Below are positions 1 through 10,445 of a DNA stretch of 64,000 nt, in pieces. The position numbers and the translations under genes were made by a program. Origin of the DNA: Hyposmocoma kahamanoa (Eukaryota > Arthropoda > Insecta > Lepidoptera > Cosmopterigidae); the NCBI RefSeq assembly GCF_003589595.1, contig NW_020653750.1, forward strand, positions 6,835,474 through 6,899,473, in the 5' to 3' direction. The notes below the pieces were generated by a model. That model was not told the origin of the DNA. It was given only the letters and a program-made list of their open reading frames with translations, and ran no database searches. Positions within the stretch are counted from its first letter, which is position 1. Each line of letters begins with the position of its first letter.

Positions 1-1460
1 TTTTTAGACATCGCATATATCTTGCCGTGATAACCACATACCAAATCCTTTTTCTATTTATTTATCTACAGTCAGTCGCCAGTCATCGAACACAAGCTGT
101 CGTTTCAGTCTTCTAATGTTGCCACCATCAACCAGTGTTTTAGCGAAAGGATTCGGATGAGTATTGAGCGGATTCGTGTGTTTACGTACATACAGGACCG
201 TCATTTCTAGAATCGTTGGAATCTCCAGGTATTCGAATATTATTTGGATTCCAGTGTTCCTGGTGTATCATGTGACAGCACTGACAGTTCGAAGGGTGTT
301 TTGGACTCTTTATAGTTTCCTAAAGTTCCCGCCTCCCAGTGGGCGCTGAAAAGTCCTAGGGTGATAGGGGCCATGTAGGGTCCTCGGAAGCAATTGTGAT
401 TTTTTGTGTTAAGTTAATATAAAAAATCCGTGTTTTCAATAATTTTTTTGTGGGCGGTGAGCCAAAAAGTTTTGGAACCTATGCATTGATGTTTGATTTG
501 GAGGGGGTGGCCCATAATTGAATGCCATAAAGTCATATTGGCTTTAATATGGTACAGTACACTATGAGCTTGTTACTAAGAGACAGGGCGGACTGCCGAC
601 CCAGAAGCCATAACAAGTTTCTAAATGTTTGTTTCTTTTTTTTTTGCCTATAACATATTCATCTCTATTTTTCGATTATTAATTCAATTTCAATTATTAA
701 GCAAATTTCCAAACGATCCGGGCGCACTAATGCGAGCGTCGTCGCGTCGCTAAGCGTTGTAGTTGAAATACAGAACGCGACGCGACGCTTCAACTCTGCG
801 CCAGTGTGAGTTGAGCCTTAAACATTACTGTTTTGTTATAAACAGTACAAAATGTATAAATGCAAGTTTAGTTCTCCAGTTGAAGTATTTTGAGATGGTA
901 TATGCATTGTTCACATCAAGAGAAATGTGTTTTTTTTCTATTTTGTTTTCAAACTTGTTCGACGCTCAGTTCTTTGTGGGTTACTTTTTAAAAGTTTTCT
1001 ACGATAAAGCCGAGGCTTAGACCACTATTGGTAGAGACGATGCGATGTGTCCGTGTATAAACGTAACAGCTATAGATAAATTGTCAATACTAAATCCGCT
1101 TGCACTAAAACGAAATGCATCGTCAATATCACTTGTTTTTAATTTAAACTATGTGACACACATGTACGTAATATAATAATAGTCACGTGGTTAAAACGAT
1201 GATGGTAATACAATTAAGCACAGCAGTGGCTAAGTTGTACTGGGTTCGATTTCCTAGTTTTATTTTCCCTATGAGGGTAGAAAATCAAATAAAGAATTAC
1301 GGTAATTTATAATAGTTAATTAAAAAAAAAAAAAATTAATTCACGAATAAAAATTTAAAAAAACGGTACATATATTTATCACGGGTTGTGGTATCGTGTC
1401 TTAAGACTTTAGGTTTTCCGTTTCCGAGTATGATACTCCCCTGTATATTTGCCGGCGCAG
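1..1460. other. AT-rich non-coding stretch, no gene recognised
   Basis: No ORF above about 85 codons and no recognised domain. Bases 160-400 have more balanced composition and may be an old transposon fragment, but I could not place it. The rest is AT-rich, with an A-run near 1321. Confidence 0.5.
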
Positions 1461-1469
1461 AAAAAGGGC

Positions 1470-1745
1470 CACAGCACGAGCAGCAATTGGTAGCCGTTCA
1501 GCGGATGTTGTTTCGTCCTAGTCCGGACGTATTTAAGCTATGAGCCCGGAGGAAGCTCAGCAAGGTAGCAACTGCCAACCCGAAGGTAATTCAATCTGAA
1601 GGTGATTCACTCCGAAGGTAATTCCTGTAACGGACAACCAACTGGTAGTAATAGTCCTTTTGCCTCCGTTCTGAAAGCCCACCGACGGCAAAAGAGAATT
1701 AGAGGAGCACCTACGTACTAGCAATTGCCAGTGGCGCGGCCAGAA
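1470..1745 (+). promoter_or_regulatory. Promoter-like stretch with three 16-bp repeats
   Basis: A TATA-like TATTTAAG lies at 1530-1537 and an initiator-like TCAG about 27 bases further on at 1557-1560. Three 16-bp units beginning GAAGGT follow at 1582, 1598 and 1614. Composition is richer in GC than the flanks. No ORF follows, so this could be a solo LTR, the start of a non-coding transcript, or chance. Confidence 0.25.
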
Positions 1746-2097
1746 CTGAGTTGCAGTTTAAATTATGAAAAAATAGATAAAATAAAGAATTTAGGTAGTA
1801 AGGCTGACGGCTGAGACGTTTGCTTATTGTTAGAAAAGAATAAAAACTAAATAGGCCAAAGAAAACAACGTCTGGTGAAAAAATACAATTAAATTTGTTT
1901 GTTAGTTTTTGAAATTTTAATAATGTAATCTTTAAAATTTTTCAAACCGTATGGTAATATGGTTCAAATTTATACATATCTATATAATCGTAGAAAGAGC
2001 TGCAATAATGACATAGTACAATTTGGTACAATACAAAACATGAAAATTAGCAAATAAAAGCGTTACTAGTGTTTTGTGTGTCATTCAACTTATCCTA

Positions 2098-2312
2098 AGA
2101 GCGCGTTCAAATTAGCCGCTGTTAGCCGCGCTGCAGTCGTGGTGGCCGCGCGACTGTCACTTTTCATACAATTCTAGACGCGCTACAGCAGCGGGACTTT
2201 CGTGCGGCCGCCACGTAGTTGCAGCGCTTCTAGAAATTGTATGAAAAGTGACAATCGCGCGGCAGTCGCGCGGCCGACGCGCAGCTGCAGCGCGGGTAAT
2301 TTGAACGCGCCC
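2098..2312. mobile_element. Foldback MITE with GCGCGTTCAAATTA ends
   Basis: The two halves are long imperfect inverted repeats of about 85 bases. Both ends begin near GCGCGTTCAAATTA and both arms carry CACTTTTCATACAATT and CTAGA further in. TA flanks both sides (2096-2097 and 2313-2314), which fits a TA target duplication. The GC-rich arms contain repeated GCGCG and CTGCAG motifs. No transposase is encoded. Similar ends recur at 45.4, 52.1 and 53.5 kb. Confidence 0.7.
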
Positions 2313-2319
2313 TAAAGCG

Positions 2320-3010
2320 GGAACTTTCACTATCACAACTATTTACGTACCTTAAATGTGATTGAAAAAAAAAATATATTTTTAAAATTACGTAACGGAT
2401 TTTTTATATCGGGGGCGCGGCCAAACCGAGCGTGGACTGGCTCTGAGGACGTTGAAGCGCTGTCTGCCTGAGCCGGCGGGCGCCGGCGACGGTTACCGCG
2501 CTCCCCTCTCTCTGTGTCTGTCGTCATTCAAAAATGCAACGTTGGCTGCCATAGATTAATTAACCAACTTTGTCTATGGTGGTTTTAATGTTTTGTAATC
2601 AATTAATATTTAAAAATATGATATATTTGTTGAAGAAATATTTGTGTTAAATTTTTAATACTGTTAAATTTAAAAAAAGACTTATAAAAAAAATAATTTG
2701 ACGACGTTACGTTCCGTTACAAAGTTCATTATCCGCGACCAATGATTATATGCCTCCAGTGGTCTCTGGCTATAAGCCAATGGCCATCTTGAACGCCCGA
2801 AATTCCTGATTTTAACGCAGACTAAACTAAAGAAAAATCTGACTTTGGGCTTAATACTCTTAAAAGCTGACTAGAGCTCTCCCGTGAGATTGAGGTGGAT
2901 CCTCAAAGAACCTCAAAGTAAGTGAAAGCAGATACAGTAGATTTTGCCATGAAGTAAATGAGACGCTTTTGCACCGCTTAAGTCAGTGTTGCCCATTAAT
3001 GCGCAAACGA
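2320..3010. other. Non-coding; short GC-rich island
   Basis: Bases 2405-2530 are clearly GC-richer than the flanks. The 62-codon frame on the minus strand there is rich in Arg, Pro and Ser, as expected from composition alone. I see no gene. Confidence 0.4.
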
Positions 3011-3012
3011 TT

Positions 3013-3265
3013 TACTAGCAATAGAGGTCCTTATGAATGAGCTTGTCCAGAGAAGTACTGCCACCTTATATATTTCTGTCGTCAAGCGGTCATGAAAGGT
3101 AAGGGTGCTGGTAAAATTACAGGCTCAACTTATGTCTCAATATGACGCGTGCGGAGGCAGTTTTCATCAGATCTTTGCGATTTAAGCTGAGTGGCACTAC
3201 AAAAGCTACGGACAGGCATTTCGCTTACCACCAGGCGCACGACTTGTCCATACCGTACTCACACC
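3013..3265 (+). repeat. Family C interspersed repeat
   Basis: A diverged copy of a roughly 300-bp family found about a dozen times here. Recognisable blocks in order are GTCCAGAGAAGTACTGCCAC, a CTGGT/AAAATTACAGG block, an ACTTATGTCTCA block, and the 3' block CTTACCACCAGGCGCACGAC. Better copies end in CACTTAGTACCATA plus an A-run, so the family is probably a retroposon read in this direction. It has no tRNA-like head. Confidence 0.65.
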
Positions 3266-3284
3266 TGGGCAAATATGTTTTCCA

Positions 3285-4347
3285 ACTAGAGAAGATTGAA
3301 AGTGATATATTAACATTTAGGAAACGAAACTATGTTTTCGGTCTATACGTGGGGAGCACTATAACTTTCCGGAATGAATAAGAAAAAAATACTATAAATG
3401 ATCAGAAATGAATTTTTTGTTTCTAAAAATATTCTCCGTTCGCGTTAATGCACTTTTTCCTACGAATAACCCATTTTGAAAACATGCCACTTCACAATCA
3501 CAATCTTAAAATTGTTACTCGGACACAGTGGAAACAATATTATTTTCGAATTTATTGTCTAAATATTGATTTGTAATGATTAAAATTTAAGTTGAACTTA
3601 TTTATTTACATAAATCTCTTCAATATTTTGTTTATTATTTTATTTAATAGTACATAGGGAATAATTTCTCGTTAAATAAAAAGACGCGATGTTTATTTCG
3701 TAAAATTATGACAGCGACATCTATATGCTCCTTGGCGACACTAACAATTGATACTAAACTATAATTCCGAATTCACAACGTGACTATCAAGACTCAACTT
3801 GTTTTATTTATTTTTCTTCATGAAAATGCGGAAAAATAATTGAAAATAACGTTATTTTATCATTACATACGTTTCTTTTTATAACGGTTAAAATTCTCTG
3901 AATGTGAATAACATAAAGTACTTAAACATTATACTATGATCAGACGATTCGGAACATCAAAACAGAAAGAGATGGCATCATATAGTTCATATAGCGTTAT
4001 TTCTTTCCTACTTTTAATAAGAAATAGAAAATATTGAGAAATCATTCGTTCTTTCAATCACTTTAGCAATAATACATTACTTGGTTGACAGGGTTTTCCA
4101 AAAACAATCTTATTTCAATGTAAGCATAAAGTAAGCTTATTATAATATTATTCATATTCGTACCATACTCGTAGGCCCCCAGAACTCTTCAGGTGCCCAC
4201 AGGTTTGCTTAATTTTTTGACGATAGACGATCGACAACGTATTTTTTGTCGAACGTCATGTGAACTTTAAGTTAGACGTATGTGCTTACCAATTTTCTTC
4301 AATTTTACCTTGATGATCGTCAAATATCGAGCAAATCTGTAGACACC
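3285..4347. other. AT-rich non-coding stretch
   Basis: Very AT-rich, with no reading frame of note and no repeat family that I recognise. Confidence 0.5.
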
Positions 4348-4390
4348 TTTATTCATTTATTATTCATTTATTCATTTATTCATTTATTCA
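4348..4390 (-). repeat. Octamer tail at the LINE 3' end
   Basis: On the minus strand this is about five copies of an ATGAATAA-type octamer, one shortened, directly after the 3' UTR of the intact LINE. Short tandem repeats in place of poly(A) are typical of CR1/L2/Daphne-type LINEs, so the tail helps classify the element. Confidence 0.75.
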
Positions 4391-4558
4391 GTATGGCGAG
4401 TGGGCTTACAGAGCTTATCCAATACACCCACTAGCTTAGGTTACATTGATAATAAAAAAAAATAAAAAATTAAAATTAAAATAATCAAATAGAATCAACA
4501 TGAATTAAAAATACTATAATACAATTTTAAAATGTCATAATTTTAACCTACTGAATAA

Positions 4559-7558
4559 CTAATGTTCTATAAGTAAAAAATAGTCATTTAAAAATATGTT
4601 TGCCTTCATAAGAAGTTGTCCAAAGGAATCGGCAAATAGATCTATGTCATAGCGGTCAGCAAGCATATCGCCGATGAGCGTGAGCGCCCGCACGGAGGGA
4701 GCGTGCGCAGCGCGAATTGTACGTACAAACGGCCTTTGCAGCAAGCGCGGCCGTCTGCGCGGAGGCACTATCCCAGTCTCATCCCAACTGATGCGACTGG
4801 GCACCTGAATGCCGAATTTCTCCAGGATATCAGGACAGTCAATTTTACTGCGCACGATTGACAGATAATGTACTACGAGCATCCATTTTCGCCTAAATTC
4901 AAGCGTTTCCAAGTCTACCATGGCTGTTACAAACAAGGAGGGGTAGAGAGACGGATAATACCCATAAGTTCTCTTGTATAGCCATCGAGCGAATTTACGT
5001 TGTAGTCTTTCCACTACGAGGTTATATTTATTTTGGTGTGGATCCCAAATGATAGCGCCGTACTCAAGTTTACTGCGAACGTACGCATTATATAAAATTT
5101 TTGCTACTCCACTGTTCTGGAATTGTGAAGCAGTTCCCATAATGAAACCTAGAGTTTTGCTAGCTTTTTTGCACATGTCGGTCACATGATCATGAAAATC
5201 CAGTCTGTCATCCAATATTAGACCAAGGTCGCGAATTTTATTAACTCTATCCAGAGGAGCGTCATATAAACTATATCTACTAAGCAGAGGAGATCGTTTA
5301 CGCGTAAAGGTGATCACCTGACACTTATTTACGTTAAGTGGTAATCGATTAATCCGACTCCACTCGGCCACGGCATCAATATCACATTGGAGCGCCTCAA
5401 TATCTGACGCCTTACTAACCTTCGTAAAGAGCTTCAAATCATCCGCGAATAATAGACATTTAGTGTATCGGATATAGTTTGGTAGTTCGTTAATCATGAG
5501 TAAGAAAAGTGTCGGCCCTAAGGTACTTCCCTGGCTCACTCCGGATCTCGTGTAGTAATTAAGAGACTCATAACCACCTACCCTAACAAATTGGTGTCTA
5601 CCACCCAAGTAACTCGCAAAAAACTGTAGAAGTTTGGGCGTGAAGCCTGAAGCTGACAGTTTTTGTAATAAAATATCATTATCGACAAGATCGAATGCCT
5701 TTTTGAGGTCAAAGTAAGCGGCATCTACTTGTCCTCCCAAATCCATTTCAGTGCATACATAGTCCACGATAGAAACGAGGTTGGTATTTGTCGATCTACT
5801 TACGCGGAAACCGTGTTGACTGTTATGAAAAATGTTACGAACTTGTCTTGTTATATGGGAGTTTAATATCGATTCAAATATTTTTCCACAAACCGAGAGC
5901 ACTGCAATAGGCCTAAAATTTATGACGTTACAGTCAGTACCTGATTTCGGTATAGGCGTCACTCTAGAGCACTTCCATATCTTCGGGAAAGTCGAATGAG
6001 TTAGCGATAGATTATAGAGATAAAGCAGTGGCGTGATAAGCACAGATATACAATCCTTCGCTATGAAAACCGGAATCCCATCAGGGCCACCAGCTGTGTG
6101 CGGGTTAAGTCTTTTTACAGCTTTTCTTAAATCGCCTTCGGATATTTCGCCGATAGAGACCGTGGTCGCGTTTGGCGCGAAACCTGCTACTCGCTCAGCC
6201 TCTGCAGCATCCAGCCGTGGCATTCCATTTAAAAACACTGAGTTGAAGTAGTGGGCGAAAGCATCCGCGGCCGCCTGTCCAGACACCTCTTTGCCATTGT
6301 ACATAAAAGACTCATCCCGTCGGCGCTGTGTTTTCTTATCTTTAATGTATTCCCAGAATTTAATCGGATTGTCAATTATATTTTTTTCAATTAATAACAT
6401 GTGCTGCCTGTATGCATTGTCTATTAAAAATTTTACACGACCTCTATAATATTTGAACATTGCTTTATTAAAACATGAATTACCGGATTTAAACATTTTT
6501 AAATGAAAGTATTTATTCTCAATATTTCGAATTATTTCGGGCGTGTACCATTTGGGATATACGTATTTTTTATGAGACCTCGAATATATATTTTTTTGAG
6601 GAACATAATTGTTAATGCACTCGTATAATTTTTTATAAAACAATTCTGTGGCTATGTCTATGTCTTCTGTAGTCAACAGATCCGACCAGTTCAACAAACC
6701 CAAAGCTTCATAGAGCCCCTCAAAATCAGCCTTGCGCCAATTCCAGTTAGGACAAAGTCCTTGGCGATTAACGGAGAACTGCACGGGAAGCGTAGAGACA
6801 TTGCCCAGGGTAAACTGTACAGTTATTTCAAGTGGGGGATGGTAATTGTCAGCAGGGACAAAGGACTCTACAGCCTTGGTCACTGACACATTGATGGATG
6901 CTATATTACTCAATACAAGATCTAATACGCCGTTATAGTTATTGTGAACATTATTATACTGATGCAATTTACAGAACTCGCAGAAACAGTCAAATTGAGT
7001 TTTAACCAGCAAGCTACAGGAATTTAAATTGAAATCTCCTAAAATGAGTATATTTGTGTCGGGAAACAAACAAATTGCATTTTCAATGCATGTCAGGACT
7101 CTTAAATATTTTTCAGCGTTATAATTCGGAGGTAAGTATACAACACAACACAAAAATTTTACATTTTTCCTAGTAATTATAGCAATTATGAGTTCCATGT
7201 CGTCTGACAGTCCGTCAATATTACTAAGTATACGAACAGAGAAACAATCACGTACAGCCAGGAGAACCCCGCCCCAACCGGCGTCCCCTATGCGATCACG
7301 ACGTGCAACTATATAACCGGCTGGAAAAAGTTCACCATCTAAAATAGAGCTTGTCAGAAAGGTCTCAGATAGAGCAATTAAATCATAATTGCATTGTGTG
7401 ACAGTATTATAAAACACAGAAGTCTTAGAACGTAGTCCGCGAACATTTTGATAGTAACACTTTAAGTTTTTATGTCTTTCGTGCTTATTGTTTACTATCT
7501 TGTTTGGCACGAAAGTTCTGCCGCCAGGGCTTGATACAGATTCCCTCGGCCCAAACAC
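4559..7558 (-). CDS. LINE ORF2: endonuclease and reverse transcriptase
   Basis: About 999 codons, intact. Residues 33-245 form an APE-type endonuclease: QNVRGL with Asn38, SET with Glu65, GDFN at 174-177, and a terminal D-x-x-H-P near 237-241. This domain would nick the target DNA. Residues 530-800 form the reverse transcriptase: PIPKSG at 535-540, NFRPIA at 547-552, HGFR-x-x-RST at 582-590, YFDLKKAFD with Asp617, SGVSQGS at 682-688, and the catalytic FADD at 704-707. A conserved C-terminal region with LEYG and a Trp follows to the end. The first codon taken is GTG; the frame opens just upstream after a TAA near 7570, and there is no ATG until residue 121, inside the endonuclease. Translation therefore probably depends on ORF1, by reinitiation or frameshift across the 74-base overlap. 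Key catalytic residues are all present, so the enzyme may be active. Confidence 0.9.
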   Translation of the reverse strand: MFGPRESVSSPGGRTFVPNKIVNNKHERHKNLKCYYQNVRGLRSKTSVFYNTVTQCNYDLIALSETFLTSSILDGELFPAGYIVARRDRIGDAGWGGVLLAVRDCFSVRILSNIDGLSDDMELIIAIITRKNVKFLCCVVYLPPNYNAEKYLRVLTCIENAICLFPDTNILILGDFNLNSCSLLVKTQFDCFCEFCKLHQYNNVHNNYNGVLDLVLSNIASINVSVTKAVESFVPADNYHPPLEITVQFTLGNVSTLPVQFSVNRQGLCPNWNWRKADFEGLYEALGLLNWSDLLTTEDIDIATELFYKKLYECINNYVPQKNIYSRSHKKYVYPKWYTPEIIRNIENKYFHLKMFKSGNSCFNKAMFKYYRGRVKFLIDNAYRQHMLLIEKNIIDNPIKFWEYIKDKKTQRRRDESFMYNGKEVSGQAAADAFAHYFNSVFLNGMPRLDAAEAERVAGFAPNATTVSIGEISEGDLRKAVKRLNPHTAGGPDGIPVFIAKDCISVLITPLLYLYNLSLTHSTFPKIWKCSRVTPIPKSGTDCNVINFRPIAVLSVCGKIFESILNSHITRQVRNIFHNSQHGFRVSRSTNTNLVSIVDYVCTEMDLGGQVDAAYFDLKKAFDLVDNDILLQKLSASGFTPKLLQFFASYLGGRHQFVRVGGYESLNYYTRSGVSQGSTLGPTLFLLMINELPNYIRYTKCLLFADDLKLFTKVSKASDIEALQCDIDAVAEWSRINRLPLNVNKCQVITFTRKRSPLLSRYSLYDAPLDRVNKIRDLGLILDDRLDFHDHVTDMCKKASKTLGFIMGTASQFQNSGVAKILYNAYVRSKLEYGAIIWDPHQNKYNLVVERLQRKFARWLYKRTYGYYPSLYPSLFVTAMVDLETLEFRRKWMLVVHYLSIVRSKIDCPDILEKFGIQVPSRISWDETGIVPPRRRPRLLQRPFVRTIRAAHAPSVRALTLIGDMLADRYDIDLFADSFGQLLMKANIFLNDYFLLIEH

Positions 7559-8816
7559 CTGGTGAAATTATTAGTTCAACTAATTTTGTTGGCACATTAA
7601 GCTTGAACGAAGCATAACTGCCGCGGGCTTTAAGCGCTTCCACCAAACAGACGTCCATTCCGCATATGGAGTTCAAGTGATTCTTCACTTGTTCTACTGT
7701 GGTCCCCTCTTGGATGTAGTAAAGGTGTAGGTAGCTTTTCATTTCCGCAGCACACAGTGTAGTGGCTCCGGGAGCGGCAGTTCCTCGCAGAACCATAGGC
7801 CGTGAGCCATGGGTACGCCTACGTTCAACCTTGGTCCACTCGCCCTTTTGGTCCTCTTCATTTTGTTTCGACATGCGTTGGTTTGTTACTGACTTCGAAG
7901 GTTGAGCAGGCAATGCTACACGTGATGACACAGATTCAGTATGTAGAATACTAGGGACTGACCGTGGAGTAGTATTTTCCTTCTGCATATGCTTTTTTGT
8001 ATTTTTTGAAATGTTTGCAGCGATGCTTGGCGTCTTTCTAGCATTGGGTAAACTGGACCTTTCCGTTTTGTCAGTTACGGTCTCAGTTAATCTCCTCCGT
8101 ATGTCGTTGTCATTATTTAGCTTTGCTAGTATTGTAGATTGAGCGCCTGTTATTTTGTTAATAGCAATTTCCTGCTTTTGAAAATTATCATTCATTTGTG
8201 CCACAATCGAAACAGGTGAATCCATCATAACACTACTAGAATGTTGATTCAGTTCGTTCACTCTGACATTGAGTAACGCAATTTCATTACAGAGCACCTT
8301 AATCTTTCCAGAGCTAGAATTAAACAGTGACAGTATACCGTCTAGTTTGGTGTTGAAGAATTGTAAATTCTTTTTATAATCTAGTATTTCATCACGGATC
8401 TCTTTGAGATGAGAACATAGACCTGTTTGGATTGATTTGGAAACCGTATTATGAATTTCAGCTGTAATAAGTTCTCGTATTTGAGAAACAGACAGACCCG
8501 TAGAGCCATCAGAGTCTTTAGGCAGCGAGGAGCTGGCGCGTTGCCGCTCTTTAGTTCTAAGCGTACCATTTTCATGGGCATGAGTTTTATTCGCAGCACG
8601 AATGGGTGTTTCAGAATTATCACCACCTCTCCTCAAACGGCTTTGGCATGCTACACATATCCATGATGTGAGACAATTCTCGGTCACACATTCGTTGTCC
8701 AAACATGGAATATTTGCGCATATCTTATCGTAGATTGAGTGACACAATGAGCAAGTCACATTTTCCTCACCAAATTCCATTATACGCTTACAACCTGCAC
8801 ATTGTTTGCTCGACAT
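7485..8816 (-). CDS. LINE ORF1: PHD-like zinc finger, coiled region, RNA-binding-type C-terminus
   Basis: 443 codons from a true ATG at 8816. Residues 6-57 hold a PHD-like cysteine array: C6-x2-C9, C22-x2-C25, C33, C43 and W52-x-C54-x2-C57. Residues 130-260 are helical and polar with leucines and isoleucines, as expected for a coiled coil. A Lys/Ser/Thr-rich low-complexity stretch follows (260-345). Residues 350-440 form a compact domain ending in a PGVWAEGICIKPWR motif, related to the ORF1 fragment at 57 kb. By analogy with LINE ORF1 proteins it should bind element RNA and package it for retrotransposition. It precedes and overlaps ORF2. No stop or frameshift is visible. Zinc finger and LINE context are solid; the RNA-binding role is inferred. 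Confidence 0.85.
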   Translation of the reverse strand: MSSKQCAGCKRIMEFGEENVTCSLCHSIYDKICANIPCLDNECVTENCLTSWICVACQSRLRRGGDNSETPIRAANKTHAHENGTLRTKERQRASSSLPKDSDGSTGLSVSQIRELITAEIHNTVSKSIQTGLCSHLKEIRDEILDYKKNLQFFNTKLDGILSLFNSSSGKIKVLCNEIALLNVRVNELNQHSSSVMMDSPVSIVAQMNDNFQKQEIAINKITGAQSTILAKLNNDNDIRRRLTETVTDKTERSSLPNARKTPSIAANISKNTKKHMQKENTTPRSVPSILHTESVSSRVALPAQPSKSVTNQRMSKQNEEDQKGEWTKVERRRTHGSRPMVLRGTAAPGATTLCAAEMKSYLHLYYIQEGTTVEQVKNHLNSICGMDVCLVEALKARGSYASFKLNVPTKLVELIISPGVWAEGICIKPWRQNFRAKQDSKQ

Positions 8817-9032
8817 TTTATTTGGTTATTAGGTCGGTATAATTTGGTACAATAATGAATATTGAATATACGCACAGGTTTATCCACACAGTGATGATGT
8901 TGAGTACCGCCAAAAAGAAAAGAACTCGAAGTTTGCAGTAACTGTCGCGGCAACTTCGTGACCAGAAGGTCGTAAGCGCCGTGCAAATTGCGTCGCTTAC
9001 GCGTTTCCGTCAACGTCTCGCAGAGTCACTGA

Positions 9033-10068
9033 GTTTAAAATATACTTCTATGAAAGTTCTATGGATTTCTCACTAATATGGCTATTAAAATTATGTTCAA
9101 TGTTTACTAATCACTGCACTAGGTTCACTGTATTAACACTCAATAATTTTGAAAATTTTAGGTAAGAACTATGCAGTTTAACTATGTTAAAGTAATATTT
9201 TAAGAGAGAGCAAGCGGAACGTGTTAATCGAATTCGAAAGATCAATTCGAAAAAAATTTAGAGACTATTCGCTTTAAAAATGATCCAAACCTGTTATATG
9301 CTGAATAGCGATAGTAGGATAAGAAATACAGAACTTTATTCTTTTTGTAAGTCGCTTCAAAAACTCCTTGAAGTTCTTTATTGACGAAGACTACTTATTG
9401 TTTGTTTTATGTGGCACAAAAATCACAGATCATCGATTGAAAAAAAAACATTGAGAAAGCATCGAGAAGGCGGCATTATTTTTCGGTATTCAGACATTCG
9501 ATATCAAGATTTAGTAAGTACTTCATGTGTACCATTTGTACGGTTAGCTAGATATTTGTATCTCTGAAAGCCATATTAGTACGCTGAAACCTTTCTAGTG
9601 CTGCCATTTTAACGTCAAAGTGGTTAGACGGCGCGGCTTACAAAAATGAACATACGTATGTTGATGTAAGCAAAATAAGCTTCTAGAACATTCAACTTAC
9701 TAGCGCAGAATTAAATACAAAAAATTCGAGCAGGATTAATTTGCCATCTTGATACTTACGATATTACTTTTTATCCTTTACGTATAACTCAGCTTCTCTC
9801 TTTTTTCTTTCTTGCGAATAATTCTCTCTCAAGTGTCAGGACAGTTGCGATGGTTGCGACCGAGCGTTTCCGGTGCTCTCCACTCGATGAGCCATTCCTT
9901 TTTCAAGTTTCACAATGTTGCTCAAGTATGGCAAACAACTTCACGTACTTTTGAAAATATGATCTGGCCATTTAAAATTTCTTCAAACAAAGAACTCTTT
10001 TGTTAACATTGCAAACCCTGTAAATGAAATAGTCACATAGGGGAGAAATACCCACAAAGCCATTTTGA
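9033..10068. other. Non-coding stretch, no gene recognised
   Basis: AT-rich, with no frame above 65 codons. I see no domain and no confidently assigned repeat. Confidence 0.45.
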
Positions 10069-10152
10069 CGTTTCTAAATCCCAAATAACCAGAATGTACT
10101 GCCAATTGACTACAATTGGCAGTACATTCTGGTTATTTGGGATTTAGAAACG
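10069..10152. repeat. Perfect 84-bp hairpin
   Basis: Two 40-base arms (10069-10108 and 10113-10152) are exact reverse complements around a four-base ACTA loop. The pairing stops sharply at both outer ends. No ORF or tRNA-like box lies inside. It may be a foldback transposon relic, a small-RNA hairpin, or a cloning/assembly foldback artefact. Confidence 0.9.
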
Positions 10153-10445
10153 GTGAGTACTAACTCATCATCATAGAATAACTAATTTTAGATAAGGTTA
10201 TAGTCAAAATTATTTAAGCATCCAATGTTGAACTTAGGGTGTATTTTGAATTGTATTCTGTTGTGTTCCACTTTTCTATGATTTTTATGAAACGGTAATA
10301 AATTAATTATTTTACTGTTGATATCTTCTTCTGTAACGTCTATTATTTTTATGGAAAGGTTGTTTAAATTTTTGACATTCAGCGTAGAAAATATCTTTAA
10401 AATTTGCAAAAAAAGCATTTTGAGATGATAAGTCCGAATATAATC

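Larger units (their letters stand above)
4348..9032 (-). mobile_element. Near full-length two-ORF non-LTR retrotransposon (LINE)
   Basis: Order on the minus strand: a 5' UTR of about 215 bases, ORF1 (8816-7485), ORF2 (7558-4559) in the +1 frame overlapping ORF1, a 3' UTR of about 170 bases, and an octamer tail. Neither ORF has a stop or frameshift, so the copy looks young. An initiator-like TCAGTGAC lies near 9032-9025, the best guess for the 5' end; the true 5' boundary is not visible. The APE-type endonuclease, RT motifs, ORF1 zinc finger and octamer tail place it in the Jockey/CR1 group, with CR1/Daphne-like favoured by the tail. I could not identify a target-site duplication. Confidence 0.85.

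Noticed and set aside
2339..2527. 62-codon Arg/Pro-rich frame
   Set aside because: Composition effect of a GC-rich patch; no homology signal.
4974..6251. Plus-strand frames inside the intact LINE
   Set aside because: They are antisense shadows of ORF2.
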